A stretch of DNA of 64,000 nucleotides. It comes from an uncultured Candidatus Actinomarina sp. (GTDB lineage Bacteria > Actinomycetota > Acidimicrobiia > Actinomarinales > Actinomarinaceae). The stretch spans positions 308,191 through 372,190 of the forward strand of contig CACOBL010000001.1 in the NCBI GenBank assembly GCA_902625455.1, read 5' to 3'. Position 1 is the stretch's first letter, and each line of letters opens with the position of its first letter. Under the pieces are notes generated by a model. The model saw only the letters and a program-made list of their open reading frames with translations, made no database searches and had not been told where the DNA came from. The translations under genes and the position numbers were made by a program. This document shows, piece by piece, positions 39,119 to 49,055 of the stretch.

Positions 39119-40219
39119 TTATTTATTCCTTAAACCAAACAAGGGTCTCAATATTTTAATATTTTTTACAGCGTGAAAAATGGTTAGTGATAAAAAACAA
39201 ATTAAGAATAAAGCAATTGGGAATTTAATTATTGGATGAATATTGAATCCAGCAAAAAAATACATGACTGCCATTTGTATTGGTAAATGAACAATATACA
39301 CAGGATAAACAGCTGTTTTGTAATATGTAAGTTGTGGTGAATCTTTATTAAGATAAACAGCACCTAACCCCAACATTAAAAATATAAAATTAAACGATTC
39401 AAAAGAAATTAAACGATTATCCAGAGAAAGACCATCTTCAAAATTATTAAAATATCTGTAAAGATATAATGCAAATCCTATAAATAAGTGGTTTTTCCAA
39501 TTTCGTTTATTTGATTCCCAAAAAGTATCACCTTGGGAAACTAAGAGTATTCCAAGAAAAAACCATATTAATCCCAATAAAAATCCGTGGTTTGTATTTG
39601 CGTACTCTTGATATGATCTTCCGTAATTTACCACCTCGGAATAGGCAGTAATATTTAGTAAATGGCCTTCAAAGATAACCGGAATTGAAAAAACAAAAAC
39701 CCCTCCTGGCATATTTAGAATTTTTGAAAATATAGTGTCCTTATCTGCCTTGTTAGAAATTAAACTTAAAAATGGAATCAAAATAAGACAATATATAAAT
39801 ATATTTTTTAAAAACCACAAATGAACTCCATCAAATATTGTAAGCACACCTAACCACAGATATTCACTAGACCAACCTTCATAAAAAGTAAAAGAGATTG
39901 CCAGTGATGCGGTACCAAAGGTCAATGTACCAAAAATATAAGGGATGATTAAAATTTTCATTCTTTCTTTAAGTATTTCTATTTTTGTTCGCCTTTGAAA
40001 AGATAGTCTTAAAGCAATTCCCGAAATTAGAAATACAAGAGGTATTCTCCATGAATTCATTATGCTTAATAAATACCACACGCCATCGTTAAATCTTTTG
40101 TTTTGTACAAATGCAATGTATGGAGCAACGGAAGTAAACGAAATTGCAAGATGATAAAAAATTAGAAGAAACATTGCTATAGATCTCAATGCGTCGATAT
40201 CGTATCTTCTTTGATTCAT
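39119..40219 (-). CDS. Acyltransferase family 3 membrane protein
   Basis: YDIDALRSIAMFLLIFYHLAIS, SWRIPLVFLISGIALRLSF, PVYIVHLPIQM. Confidence 0.9.
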   Translation of the reverse strand: MNQRRYDIDALRSIAMFLLIFYHLAISFTSVAPYIAFVQNKRFNDGVWYLLSIMNSWRIPLVFLISGIALRLSFQRRTKIEILKERMKILIIPYIFGTLTFGTASLAISFTFYEGWSSEYLWLGVLTIFDGVHLWFLKNIFIYCLILIPFLSLISNKADKDTIFSKILNMPGGVFVFSIPVIFEGHLLNITAYSEVVNYGRSYQEYANTNHGFLLGLIWFFLGILLVSQGDTFWESNKRNWKNHLFIGFALYLYRYFNNFEDGLSLDNRLISFESFNFIFLMLGLGAVYLNKDSPQLTYYKTAVYPVYIVHLPIQMAVMYFFAGFNIHPIIKFPIALFLICFLSLTIFHAVKNIKILRPLFGLRNK

Positions 40220-40247
40220 ATGGATAATATTACAGCTTAAAAGTTGA

Positions 40248-40682
40248 TTAATTAAACTTCAGTTTTGCTTTAAGTTCATCAGTAATGGGTGTTGGCTTCA
40301 TTGTTGTTTGATCAGTATAAACATGAACAGCCTCGCAAGAGCTAACTAAATCCCCTGCTTTTTTTAGAAACATTCCCATAATCCAAGTCATGCTCGAATT
40401 CCCTATTTCTTTTACTTTGACGCCAATTTCTACATCTTGATCAAAATAAAGAGGTTTGTTGTACTGAACTAACACCTGTACGGTGTGAAAATCTTTTTTT
40501 GTCTCTTCAATGTCGCTCAAGTAGTCGTAATTAACATGCTTAAAATAGGCAGTAATTGCTTGATCAAAAAATGCGACGTGGTTAGCATTGTGCATTACTC
40601 CTTGAGGATCTAGTTCGTAGTATCGAACTGTTGCCTCCCAGAAAACTTCGAATTGTTCTTTTGATAGTTTTATTTTTGACAT
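40248..40682 (-). CDS. Acyl-CoA thioesterase (4HBT/hotdog)
   Basis: VRYYELDPQGVMHNANHVAFFDQA. Confidence 0.9.
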   Translation of the reverse strand: MSKIKLSKEQFEVFWEATVRYYELDPQGVMHNANHVAFFDQAITAYFKHVNYDYLSDIEETKKDFHTVQVLVQYNKPLYFDQDVEIGVKVKEIGNSSMTWIMGMFLKKAGDLVSSCEAVHVYTDQTTMKPTPITDELKAKLKFN

Positions 40683-41885
40683 TTATACAAATATTTGAGT
40701 TTTTGGTTCTATTCCACCGGTAAGCGGCATGGCATATTCAAAAAAGTCATTCGTAACATATGGTTTGGATTCGTCTAAAAATTCCTTAGGCATATCTTTT
40801 GTGTGCTTAGCGACTTTGCTCAAATCTACAACATCAACATCGCAGTGATATGTTTCTGACAGTTGTCTTTTAAGAATTACCGATCCACTCTGTAATTCTT
40901 TTGAAGAAACCACAGCATGGTGTCCAACCCTCTCAGCTTCTTCAGCGTCTATATCGGATACATCAGCTAAAAATGATCTCTGTAAATAACCAAAGGTGTC
41001 CGCCCTAACTCTTGCACCATCAATATGTTGCGAAACTATATTTGTTAATGTATCACCTAGCGCACCTGAGCCTGAAAGTTGGATATTCCCATGGCTATCT
41101 TTTTTTCCTGCCAGTCCAGAGCCGGTTTTGCTAGCATATGTTTGAAGAAAATATTCACCATCTTCGTTGTGAATCCCTTCAGAAACAGCGACTACACACC
41201 TTCCAAGCGAATCATATACTTCTTTAACTTCTTTCAAAAAGGTTTCAATGTTGAATACTTTTTCAGGAACATATACTAAATGCGGACCATCTTCTTCAGT
41301 AGATTTCCCCAAAGTGCTTGCAGCAGTAAGCCACCCCGCATGTCTGCCCATTAAAATGTTAATTTTAATACCTCTAAGACTCCTATTGTCTGCATCATCA
41401 CCCTGAAAAGCGTGAGCTACAAATCGAGCTGCTGAACCGTATCCGGGACAATGGTCTGTTTCGCGTAAGTCATTGTCAATTGTTTTAGGTATATGGAATG
41501 CTTTCATTTCATATCCTATAGATTTTGCCCCTTCAGAAACTAAATTAGCTGTTTCAGCCGAATCATTACCTCCTATGTAGAAAAAGTTTCTGATATTCTG
41601 TTGTTCAAATATTGAAACAAGTTTTTCTATATCTAAGTCAGTAGGCTTTTTTCTTACTGAACCTAAAGCTGCGGCAGGTGTTTTTCCAATGCCATAAAGT
41701 TGTGCTTCAGACAGATTTGAAAGATCTACAAAATCTTCATTGAGCATTCCTTCTAATCCGTGCTTTGCTCCTAGAATGTCATCAAAATCTGATTTGGTAG
41801 CTTCTTTAATAAAACCCACTAGTGATCTGTTTATGACAGCTGTTGGACCACCTGATTGTCCAATAACTGCTTTGCCTAGTGGCAT
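40683..41885 (-). CDS. pfp: 6-phosphofructokinase, probably PPi-dependent type
   Basis: GQSGGPTAVINRSL, YIGGNDSAETANLV, PKTIDNDL, GYGSAARF, MGRHAGWLTAAS. Confidence 0.88.
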   Translation of the reverse strand: MPLGKAVIGQSGGPTAVINRSLVGFIKEATKSDFDDILGAKHGLEGMLNEDFVDLSNLSEAQLYGIGKTPAAALGSVRKKPTDLDIEKLVSIFEQQNIRNFFYIGGNDSAETANLVSEGAKSIGYEMKAFHIPKTIDNDLRETDHCPGYGSAARFVAHAFQGDDADNRSLRGIKINILMGRHAGWLTAASTLGKSTEEDGPHLVYVPEKVFNIETFLKEVKEVYDSLGRCVVAVSEGIHNEDGEYFLQTYASKTGSGLAGKKDSHGNIQLSGSGALGDTLTNIVSQHIDGARVRADTFGYLQRSFLADVSDIDAEEAERVGHHAVVSSKELQSGSVILKRQLSETYHCDVDVVDLSKVAKHTKDMPKEFLDESKPYVTNDFFEYAMPLTGGIEPKTQIFV

Positions 41886-41888
41886 TCT

Positions 41889-42797
41889 CTAACTCCCGTT
41901 TTGATATACCGAAATAAAACTTAAATAAGAATCAGCAATTTCTGAAACTGCTTCTTCTCTGGATTTATCACCACTGTGCCACCCTTTAAGTGAGTTCCAA
42001 AATATTGATCTTCCAATTGCAAATCCCTTGTAGCCATTTACAGATGAGCCAGCTCTGAGCCATTCATTAACTTTTTCATCATTCGCTCCTCTTCCTAGAA
42101 CAACTGCAATTACGTCTTCTCTTCCACCATCTTTAATAACTTTTGAAACATTTTCATTATCTTCAATGGTGTCTAGGCCTTCAATTTTCCATATATCTGG
42201 ATCAGCACCTTTTTCTCTCATTTCCTCAACAACTTGGACTGCAAGCTTAGGTCTTATCTCAGAGTCATATTTAGCCTGATCTCCATCTACACTTGCTAGT
42301 TGTTCTTCAGTCGCAGGTACTAAAAACTCTAAAAGAAACTTTCTTTCGTTTTCATCTAGCCAATCTGAAAGAGTTTTTATTCTTTCACCTTGAACCTGTC
42401 TAGTTTCAGAATCATCACTAGGATTCCAACGTACAAGTATTTTTACAAAATCTGCATTCACTTCTTTTATTTTTTCACCGAAATCACTACCGTATTCAAA
42501 GTCAAAAATCTTTTGACCTGACTTTTCAACGGGAGCTGCAAACTTTATTCCCATTTCTTTCGCTTTTTCTTGAACTTGAAGACCAAAAGTCTCATCAACA
42601 AGAATTGCTGGATCTCCACCGTTTATACCTTTTTTTTGTGCTTCAAGAAAACCATCAAAAATGATGTCTTTCATAGAGGATACCCTAGCAACTTCGTCTT
42701 GCGTTGGTGCTCTCCCCTCAACCCCTAGAAGTCCTTTTGTTAAAGTTCCTCTATGATCAAACGCAAGAATATATAATTCGTTTGGGTATCCCTTCAT
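41889..42797 (-). CDS. DUF2090 family protein (IolC C-terminal-like aldolase)
   Basis: YILAFDHRGTLTKG, FVKILVRWNPSDD, FAIGRSIFWNSLKGW. Confidence 0.82.
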   Translation of the reverse strand: MKGYPNELYILAFDHRGTLTKGLLGVEGRAPTQDEVARVSSMKDIIFDGFLEAQKKGINGGDPAILVDETFGLQVQEKAKEMGIKFAAPVEKSGQKIFDFEYGSDFGEKIKEVNADFVKILVRWNPSDDSETRQVQGERIKTLSDWLDENERKFLLEFLVPATEEQLASVDGDQAKYDSEIRPKLAVQVVEEMREKGADPDIWKIEGLDTIEDNENVSKVIKDGGREDVIAVVLGRGANDEKVNEWLRAGSSVNGYKGFAIGRSIFWNSLKGWHSGDKSREEAVSEIADSYLSFISVYQNGS

Positions 42798-42815
42798 AAA
42801 CTCTCCTTTATGCTT

Positions 42816-43742
42816 TTACTTTTGTGCTTTTACTTTTGTGCTTTTTCGTGTAAGAACAAATAGCATAATTACTAAAAACAATAATGATACTAATAGTAAA
42901 TAATCAGAATATGGGTTCGTTTCAGCACTTTCTTCAAAGGTCGCTGCTAAAACTTCTACAAGCTGCAGTGTTGTTGTTCCCCAGTTGTTAGCAAGTGTGT
43001 CGTCTAAAAAGAAAACCCTAGAATTTTGAACTGCAGATACGTCACCCCACCCATCTCTAATCGAAAGATCTTTATTTAAGTAATCAGAATGCCCTACAAC
43101 AATAAAGTCAGGGTCAGACTCTATTACCATTTCTTCAGATAAGGCTGGGTAGCCGCTTCCAAAGGGATCTTCCATAGAATTAGCAATATTTGTTACTCCC
43201 AGTAAGTTATAAATTTCTCCAATTAGAGATTCTGAGTTAACACTATAAATTCCGTATGAATATCCAATTTCATGGTACACAGTTATGTCTTCGTAATAAG
43301 AATTATTTATAATTCTATTGATTTCTAACTTCATATCTCTAATGGTTGAAGAAGCCTCGTTTTTCTTATTCACCAGCTCTCCTATGTTGGTAATTTGAGT
43401 GTATACATCGTCCAGGTTTCTTGCTGGAGGTAATAAAACGTAGTTTATTTTCTGTGCTTCAAGCCCTTCAATTATCCCATTAAAGTCAAATGCAATAATT
43501 ACTACATCTGGATTAAGCGGAACCAATTCTTCTGCAGTAACCGTATAGGCGTCTATTACCTCAACGGGGAAATCAACTTCAGAAAAAGCATCTACTCCAA
43601 CAAGTGTATTCTCTGCTCCTAGTGACTGGATTATTTCAGTGTGAGTTGTAGACAGCGAAACGATTTTCATTTCATCGTTTTCTTGCGTTTGGTTCGAACA
43701 CATCGAAACTAACAAGGCAAGAAAAATAAGTTTAGTTTTCAT
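42816..43742 (-). CDS. BtuF-like ABC substrate-binding protein with C-terminal TM helix
   Basis: KIVSLSTTHTEIIQSLGAENTLVGVD, LNPDVVI; LLVSMCSN lipobox; C-terminal YLLLVSLLFLVIMLFVLTRK. Confidence 0.85.
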   Translation of the reverse strand: MKTKLIFLALLVSMCSNQTQENDEMKIVSLSTTHTEIIQSLGAENTLVGVDAFSEVDFPVEVIDAYTVTAEELVPLNPDVVIIAFDFNGIIEGLEAQKINYVLLPPARNLDDVYTQITNIGELVNKKNEASSTIRDMKLEINRIINNSYYEDITVYHEIGYSYGIYSVNSESLIGEIYNLLGVTNIANSMEDPFGSGYPALSEEMVIESDPDFIVVGHSDYLNKDLSIRDGWGDVSAVQNSRVFFLDDTLANNWGTTTLQLVEVLAATFEESAETNPYSDYLLLVSLLFLVIMLFVLTRKSTKVKAQK

Positions 43743-43797
43743 TATTTCCTTTCTTACCTTGAGAAAATAAAGAAACTTCAAGAATTTCTAGAAACTT

Positions 43798-43912
43798 CAT
43801 TCCTTCTCTCGAGGACTGTTGTCTTAAAAATAACGAAGGCGACCTGACTTATCTTTCGAATTACAGTTGCGGGACAGTGTTAGATTTTCACTAACTTCGC
43901 TCCATTATTCTT
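43798..43912 (-). promoter_or_regulatory. Cobalamin riboswitch
   Basis: Reverse strand: ...aatctaacactgtcccgcaactgtaattcgaaagataagtcaggtcgcctt... Confidence 0.88.
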
Positions 43913-43934
43913 GATGAATAGTAGCAGATTAGTT

Positions 43935-44534
43935 TTATTCGTCTTCTTCGTTTTCTGTATTTTTTAATGCGTCCATAAGAGTGGGTTCTTCAATATCTCT
44001 TGGGACGTCTGGTCTTGGTAAATCTTCATTAGGCAAACTTACTTCGCCTGAGGATTCTTGTCTCACTTTTTTGATTGAATTTACGATCGACATCAGAACT
44101 GTTTCTTTTTGTTCATTTTTATTCTGAGTTTTAACATTCTCTGTTGTTGTCTTCTGAGGTGTTTCTAAATGAGACTCCTCTAATACAACCACCTCAATAC
44201 CCCCAACAAGGTCTGACACTAGGTTGTAGAAAAAGGCGCCAATAGTAGCTAGAGCTGTTTGGGTCAGCATATAAACTGCTGCTATAGAAACTACACTTGT
44301 AAAGAGTGTTTCAATATTTCCAACAAGCGAGGCGTCTTGATCAAGAAGAGCAAGTCTTCTTGCAATATCTTCAAGGCCTTGTGGAACTCCTGCATTAACC
44401 AATAAAACCCACATTATTGACAATCCAAGCACCACAGTTAATGCAACAACAAAATTAAGCACTAATGTGACTTTTAATACAGTCCAGGGGTCAATTTTTC
44501 TAATTATTCTTCTTACTCTATTTACTCTGACCAT
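43935..44534 (-). CDS. DUF3566 actinobacterial membrane protein
   Basis: VRRIIRKIDPWTVLKVTLVLNFVVALTVVLGLSIMWVLL; located just after gyrA. Confidence 0.85.
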   Translation of the reverse strand: MVRVNRVRRIIRKIDPWTVLKVTLVLNFVVALTVVLGLSIMWVLLVNAGVPQGLEDIARRLALLDQDASLVGNIETLFTSVVSIAAVYMLTQTALATIGAFFYNLVSDLVGGIEVVVLEESHLETPQKTTTENVKTQNKNEQKETVLMSIVNSIKKVRQESSGEVSLPNEDLPRPDVPRDIEEPTLMDALKNTENEEDE

Positions 44535-44536
44535 TT

Positions 44537-47053
44537 TTAGCTCTTTATAGGTATGAAAGCTGAAACTTCTTCTTCAGAGGATAGCTTCATAACCCTTACT
44601 CCTTGTGCTGATCTACTCATTTGTTTTATTTGCTTTACTGCACATCTTATTGCAGTACCGCCTGTACTCATAAGCATAACCTCAGTATCTTCATCTACAG
44701 ACCTTGCTCCAACTAAATTTCCTTTACTTTCTGTAATTTTAAGAGCTTTCACGCCCATACCGCCTCTTCCTGCTCTTCTGAATTCATCAAGTTTCGTACG
44801 TTTCCCATATCCCTTAGCTGTAATAAAAAGAAGAGTTTCATCTCTAGAGGTAGCTGCACCTACAACCTTGTCTCCCTCTCTAAGTTTTATTCCCCTTACG
44901 CCCATTGCTGTTCTTCCTTGGGGTTTAAGGTTGGTCTCATCAAATCTAATTGCTTGCCCGTTTTGAGATACAAGTATGACATCTTCTTTACCAGAGGTCG
45001 TTTTTACAGAAACAACCCTATCTTCATCTTTAAGTTTTATTGCTTGTAGGGATTTGTAGTTCGAATCAAAATCTTTAAAACTAGATTTTTTAACTGTTCC
45101 TTTTTCTGTCATTATTAGCAAAAACTTCTCAGTTTCATAGTCTCTTGTGTCAATAATTGCCTGCACCTTTTCGTCTTGTCCCATCGAAAGAACGTTTTGA
45201 ATTAAAGAACCCTTTGCTGTTCTGTTGGTTTTTGGAATTTCATGTGCTTTAGCCCGATATACTTTTCCGCGGTCTGTAAAAAATAAAAGATATGAGTGTA
45301 CAGAAGTAGAAAGAAGATGCTCTATGACATCTTCGTTTGATGAAGCAGCTTTAACTCCTTTGCCGCCTCTGCCTTGCTTTTTGTATGAAGTTGATGGTAC
45401 AGATTTTACATATCCATTTGCCGATACAGATACAATGATTTCTTCATCTTCAATAAGGTCTTCTATTGAAACCTCGCCAACATCTGGAACAATTCTTGAT
45501 CTTCTTTCATCGCCAAACTTGTCGGTAATTGCTTCTAATTCTTCGATTAAAATTTTATCTTGTTTTGATCGACTTTTTAAAATTGAAGTCAGTTCTTTGA
45601 TTGTTTCTTTTAGGTCTTTCTTTTCTTCTTCTAGTTTTTCCATTTCAAGCGCGGTCAGTCTCCTAAGCGGCATATCCAATATGTGAGAAGCCTGTATCTC
45701 ACTAAGTTTAAATTTTGTCATTAAAGATTTTCTTGCTGTGTCAACATCTTTTGAAGCTTTTATAACTTTAATAATTTGGTCAATCTTTTTTAAAGCCAGA
45801 AGCAAGCCTTCTACTATATGGAGTCTGTTTTCGGCTTTTTGTAGTCTGTGTTTTGTTCTTCTTTGTATTACATCAATTTGATGATCAATATAATATTTAA
45901 TTAACTCAGGAACTGAAAGTACTTTTGGAACTCCTTCAACAAGAGCTACTGAGTTTACGGAAAAAGTGTCTTGTAGTTGAGTTTGTTTAAAAAGTTGATT
46001 AAGTACAACCTGTGGAACTGCATCTCTTTTTAGCTCGACAACTAACCTAGTTCCGTTCCTGTCACTACTTTCGTTCCTAAGATCAGAAATTCCCAGGAGT
46101 TTCTTGTCTTGAACAAGTGTTGCAATTTTTTCCATAATTCGGTCTGTAGATGCTTGGTAGGGTAATTCTTTAACAACTATTGCAGACCTGCCTCTGCCTA
46201 GTTCTTCTACGTCGGCAACAGCTCTTATTTTGATTGATCCTCTTCCTTTTAATATTGCTTCTTTAATTGTTGGTGTATCAACAACAAGACCACCTGTTGG
46301 GAAATCTGGTCCTTTAATTATTTTTAGATAGTCTTTTGGTTTTACATCTTTGTTTTCAACAGTGTATTTAACAGCTTCTGTTATCTCTCTAAGGTTGTAT
46401 GGCGGCATATTTGTTGCCATTGCTACAGCAATTCCTTCTGCGCCATTAACAAGGAGGTTTGGAAATCTTGCAGGTAAAACTTTAGGCTCTGATGTTTCGC
46501 CTGAATAGTTTGGTTCAAAGTTTACAGTATCCTCATCAATTCCATCCAGTAATTGTGATGAAAGAGATGACATTCGTGACTCTGTGTATCTCATAGCTGC
46601 AGGTGGATCGTCGGGTGTTCCAAAGTTACCCTGGGGCTCGATAAGCGGGTATCTTGTACTAAAGTTTTGTCCAAGCCTTACTAGTGTTCCATAAATTGCA
46701 TCGTTGCCGTGGGGGTGATAATTACCCATTACATCACCAACGACTTTTGAACATTTTCTAAAAGGACCTGTTGGTCTTATACCTGTTTCATACATGGAAT
46801 ACAAAATTCTTCTCTGAACTGGCTTTAAACCGTCCTTAACATCGGGCAGAGCTCTTGACACGATTACAGACATTGCATAATCTAAAAAAGACTTAGATAT
46901 TTCGTCCTCTACAGCAATAGTTCCGTTTGATGTGTTGTCAGTGTTGTTTTCTTCTTTTACAGGTTTTTTAGCTGCTGGTTTTTTAGCTGCTGGTTTTTTA
47001 GCTGCTGGTTTTTTAGCTGCTGGTTTTTTTGATGGTTGTTTTTTTGATGGCAT
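44537..47053 (-). CDS. gyrA: DNA gyrase subunit A with Lys/Ala/Pro-rich N-terminal tail
   Basis: SFLDYAMSVIVSRALPDVKDGLKPVQRRILYSM; C-terminal GyrA beta-propeller repeats. Confidence 0.97.
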   Translation of the reverse strand: MPSKKQPSKKPAAKKPAAKKPAAKKPAAKKPVKEENNTDNTSNGTIAVEDEISKSFLDYAMSVIVSRALPDVKDGLKPVQRRILYSMYETGIRPTGPFRKCSKVVGDVMGNYHPHGNDAIYGTLVRLGQNFSTRYPLIEPQGNFGTPDDPPAAMRYTESRMSSLSSQLLDGIDEDTVNFEPNYSGETSEPKVLPARFPNLLVNGAEGIAVAMATNMPPYNLREITEAVKYTVENKDVKPKDYLKIIKGPDFPTGGLVVDTPTIKEAILKGRGSIKIRAVADVEELGRGRSAIVVKELPYQASTDRIMEKIATLVQDKKLLGISDLRNESSDRNGTRLVVELKRDAVPQVVLNQLFKQTQLQDTFSVNSVALVEGVPKVLSVPELIKYYIDHQIDVIQRRTKHRLQKAENRLHIVEGLLLALKKIDQIIKVIKASKDVDTARKSLMTKFKLSEIQASHILDMPLRRLTALEMEKLEEEKKDLKETIKELTSILKSRSKQDKILIEELEAITDKFGDERRSRIVPDVGEVSIEDLIEDEEIIVSVSANGYVKSVPSTSYKKQGRGGKGVKAASSNEDVIEHLLSTSVHSYLLFFTDRGKVYRAKAHEIPKTNRTAKGSLIQNVLSMGQDEKVQAIIDTRDYETEKFLLIMTEKGTVKKSSFKDFDSNYKSLQAIKLKDEDRVVSVKTTSGKEDVILVSQNGQAIRFDETNLKPQGRTAMGVRGIKLREGDKVVGAATSRDETLLFITAKGYGKRTKLDEFRRAGRGGMGVKALKITESKGNLVGARSVDEDTEVMLMSTGGTAIRCAVKQIKQMSRSAQGVRVMKLSSEEEVSAFIPIKS
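46962..47021. repeat. Four perfect 15-bp tandem units encoding the (KKPAA) repeats of GyrA
   Basis: (GGTTTTTTAGCTGCT)x4. Confidence 0.95.
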
Positions 47054-48978
47054 TATACGTCAAGAAACCTTACGTCTTTAGCGTTCTTTTCAATAAAAAG
47101 CTTTCTTTTTGATACATCATTTCCCATTAAAATTTCAAACATATCAGAAGCTTTTGCCATTGCACCTTTAGCGTCTGCGAGTGTAACTTTAATTAGAGTT
47201 CTGGTCTCAGGATTCATTGCGGTGTCCCACAACTCTCCAGCGTTCATTTCTCCCAACCCTTTGAATCTACTTATATCAAACTTTTTGTTTTTGTTTTCTT
47301 TTTTAAACTTATTTAGTGATTCATCATCTTTTAAGTATGTTATTCCTGATGATGCTTTTACACGATACAGGGGTGGTTCAGATATCCAAACTTTTCCACT
47401 TGTTATCAAACCAGGCATAAATTTAAAAAAGAATGTAAGAAGTAATGTTCTAATGTGAGCACCGTCGACATCGGCGTCTGTTAAAAAAATTATTTTATCA
47501 TATCTTGACTCTTCTTCATTGAATTGGAGTTTTATACCAGTCCCAATAGCTTTTATTAATGCGCTTATCTCTTCGTTTTGAAGAGCTCTATTTTCTGTAA
47601 CTTTTTGAACATTTATAATTTTTCCCCTAATCGGTAAAATTGCTTGTACCCTTGAGTCCCGTGCTTGTTTAGCAGGACCAGCTGCTGAGTCTCCCTCTAC
47701 AATAAAAAGCTCACTTTCTGTTGGGTCTGTTGAAGAGCAGTCTGCAAGTTTTCCTGGAAGACCAGAAGTCTCTAAAATGCTTTTACGCTTTGTAAGTTCT
47801 CTAGCTTTTTTCGCACTCATTCTAGCTTTTGCAGCGACTGCACATCTTTCTACTATTGCACGACCTTCTTTTGTGTTTTTAGTTAACCATTTTGGAAATT
47901 CGTCATTGATTAACACCTGAACCCTCGATTTCATTTCAGTATTTCCTAATTTTGTTTTTGTCTGTCCTTCAAATTGAGGTTCTTTTACTCTTACAGACAC
48001 CACTCCAGTAAGTCCTTCTCTTATGTCGTCGCCTGTCAAAGATATATCTGAATGAAGATTTCTTTTTTTTGCAAAATCATTAATTGCTTTGGTAACGGCT
48101 GTTCTTAACCCTTCCTCATGAGTACCCCCCTCTAGGGTGTGTATGTTGTTAGCAAAACTTTTTATTGTTACGTCATCTTCATTTTTCCATTGGAGAGCGA
48201 CCTCAATTTCTGAATCTTTAGTTTGGTCTGAAAAAGAAATTATTTTTTGATGTAAAGAATCAAAGCCTTCATTTAAATATTCAACAAAGTCTGTGAGGCC
48301 ACCTTTGTAATGATACTCCTCTTTTGTTGGTGGCTTGACTCTATTATCAGTAAGTGTTATTTTCAAACCTTTGTTCAGAAATGCAGTTTGTCTGAGTCTT
48401 TCATCAACTATGTTGTAATCATATGATTGGGTCTCGTCGAATATTTTTGGATCTGCTAAAAAGTTAACTTTTGTGCCTGTTTTTTTTGAAACTTTTCCTT
48501 TTTTAATTTTGGATTTTGGTTTTCCCAAGTCAAAGTCTTGATTCCAAAAATGACCGTCTCTTTGAACTTCGACCTTAACATAGGTCGACAGAGCATTAAC
48601 AACAGATATCCCAACTCCATGCAACCCACCGCTAACTGTATAGGCTCCGGATTCAAATTTTCCACCAGCGTGAAGCGTTGTTAATACTGTTGTGAGTGCA
48701 GATATTTTTGTTTTAGGGTGTGGTTTTACTGGTATTCCGCTTCCGTCGTCTTCGACAGTAACCGAACCGTTTTTTTCTAAACTAACTTTTATCTTTGAAC
48801 ACCTTCCAGCCATAGCTTCATCAACAGAGTTGTCTAAAACTTCCCAAATTAAGTGATGTAATCCGTTTGGACCCGTGGATCCAATGTACATTGCAGGGCG
48901 TTTTCTAACCGCCTCTAGACCCTCAAGAATTTTTATATCTTTTGAATCATAACTACTATTTGAATCTTTTTTAGACAC
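47053..48978 (-). CDS. gyrB: DNA gyrase subunit B
   Basis: EAVRKRPAMYIGSTGPNGLHHLIWEVLDNSVDEA, VEGDSAAGPAKQARDS, LTDADVDGAHIRTLLLTFFF. Confidence 0.98.
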   Translation of the reverse strand: MSKKDSNSSYDSKDIKILEGLEAVRKRPAMYIGSTGPNGLHHLIWEVLDNSVDEAMAGRCSKIKVSLEKNGSVTVEDDGSGIPVKPHPKTKISALTTVLTTLHAGGKFESGAYTVSGGLHGVGISVVNALSTYVKVEVQRDGHFWNQDFDLGKPKSKIKKGKVSKKTGTKVNFLADPKIFDETQSYDYNIVDERLRQTAFLNKGLKITLTDNRVKPPTKEEYHYKGGLTDFVEYLNEGFDSLHQKIISFSDQTKDSEIEVALQWKNEDDVTIKSFANNIHTLEGGTHEEGLRTAVTKAINDFAKKRNLHSDISLTGDDIREGLTGVVSVRVKEPQFEGQTKTKLGNTEMKSRVQVLINDEFPKWLTKNTKEGRAIVERCAVAAKARMSAKKARELTKRKSILETSGLPGKLADCSSTDPTESELFIVEGDSAAGPAKQARDSRVQAILPIRGKIINVQKVTENRALQNEEISALIKAIGTGIKLQFNEEESRYDKIIFLTDADVDGAHIRTLLLTFFFKFMPGLITSGKVWISEPPLYRVKASSGITYLKDDESLNKFKKENKNKKFDISRFKGLGEMNAGELWDTAMNPETRTLIKVTLADAKGAMAKASDMFEILMGNDVSKRKLFIEKNAKDVRFLDV

Positions 48979-49055
48979 GAATTATCTCCAAGATACGCTT
49001 CTTTTTGCTTATTTTACAGCCCCTTGCTGAACTCTTATTTTACTAGATTTGCTGA

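Noticed and set aside
42816-42850. Direct repeat cttttacttttgtg x2
   Set aside because: Falls in the Lys-rich C-terminal coding tail of the binding protein; likely simple-sequence duplication.
44553-45686. Plus-strand ORFs 44553..44966 and 45225..45686
   Set aside because: Antisense shadows of gyrA; low-complexity Ser/Pro composition and no protein-like features.
46962-47021. Regular short repeats as possible CRISPR
   Set aside because: Units are 15 bp, contiguous without spacers and in frame in gyrA; no cas genes in the window.
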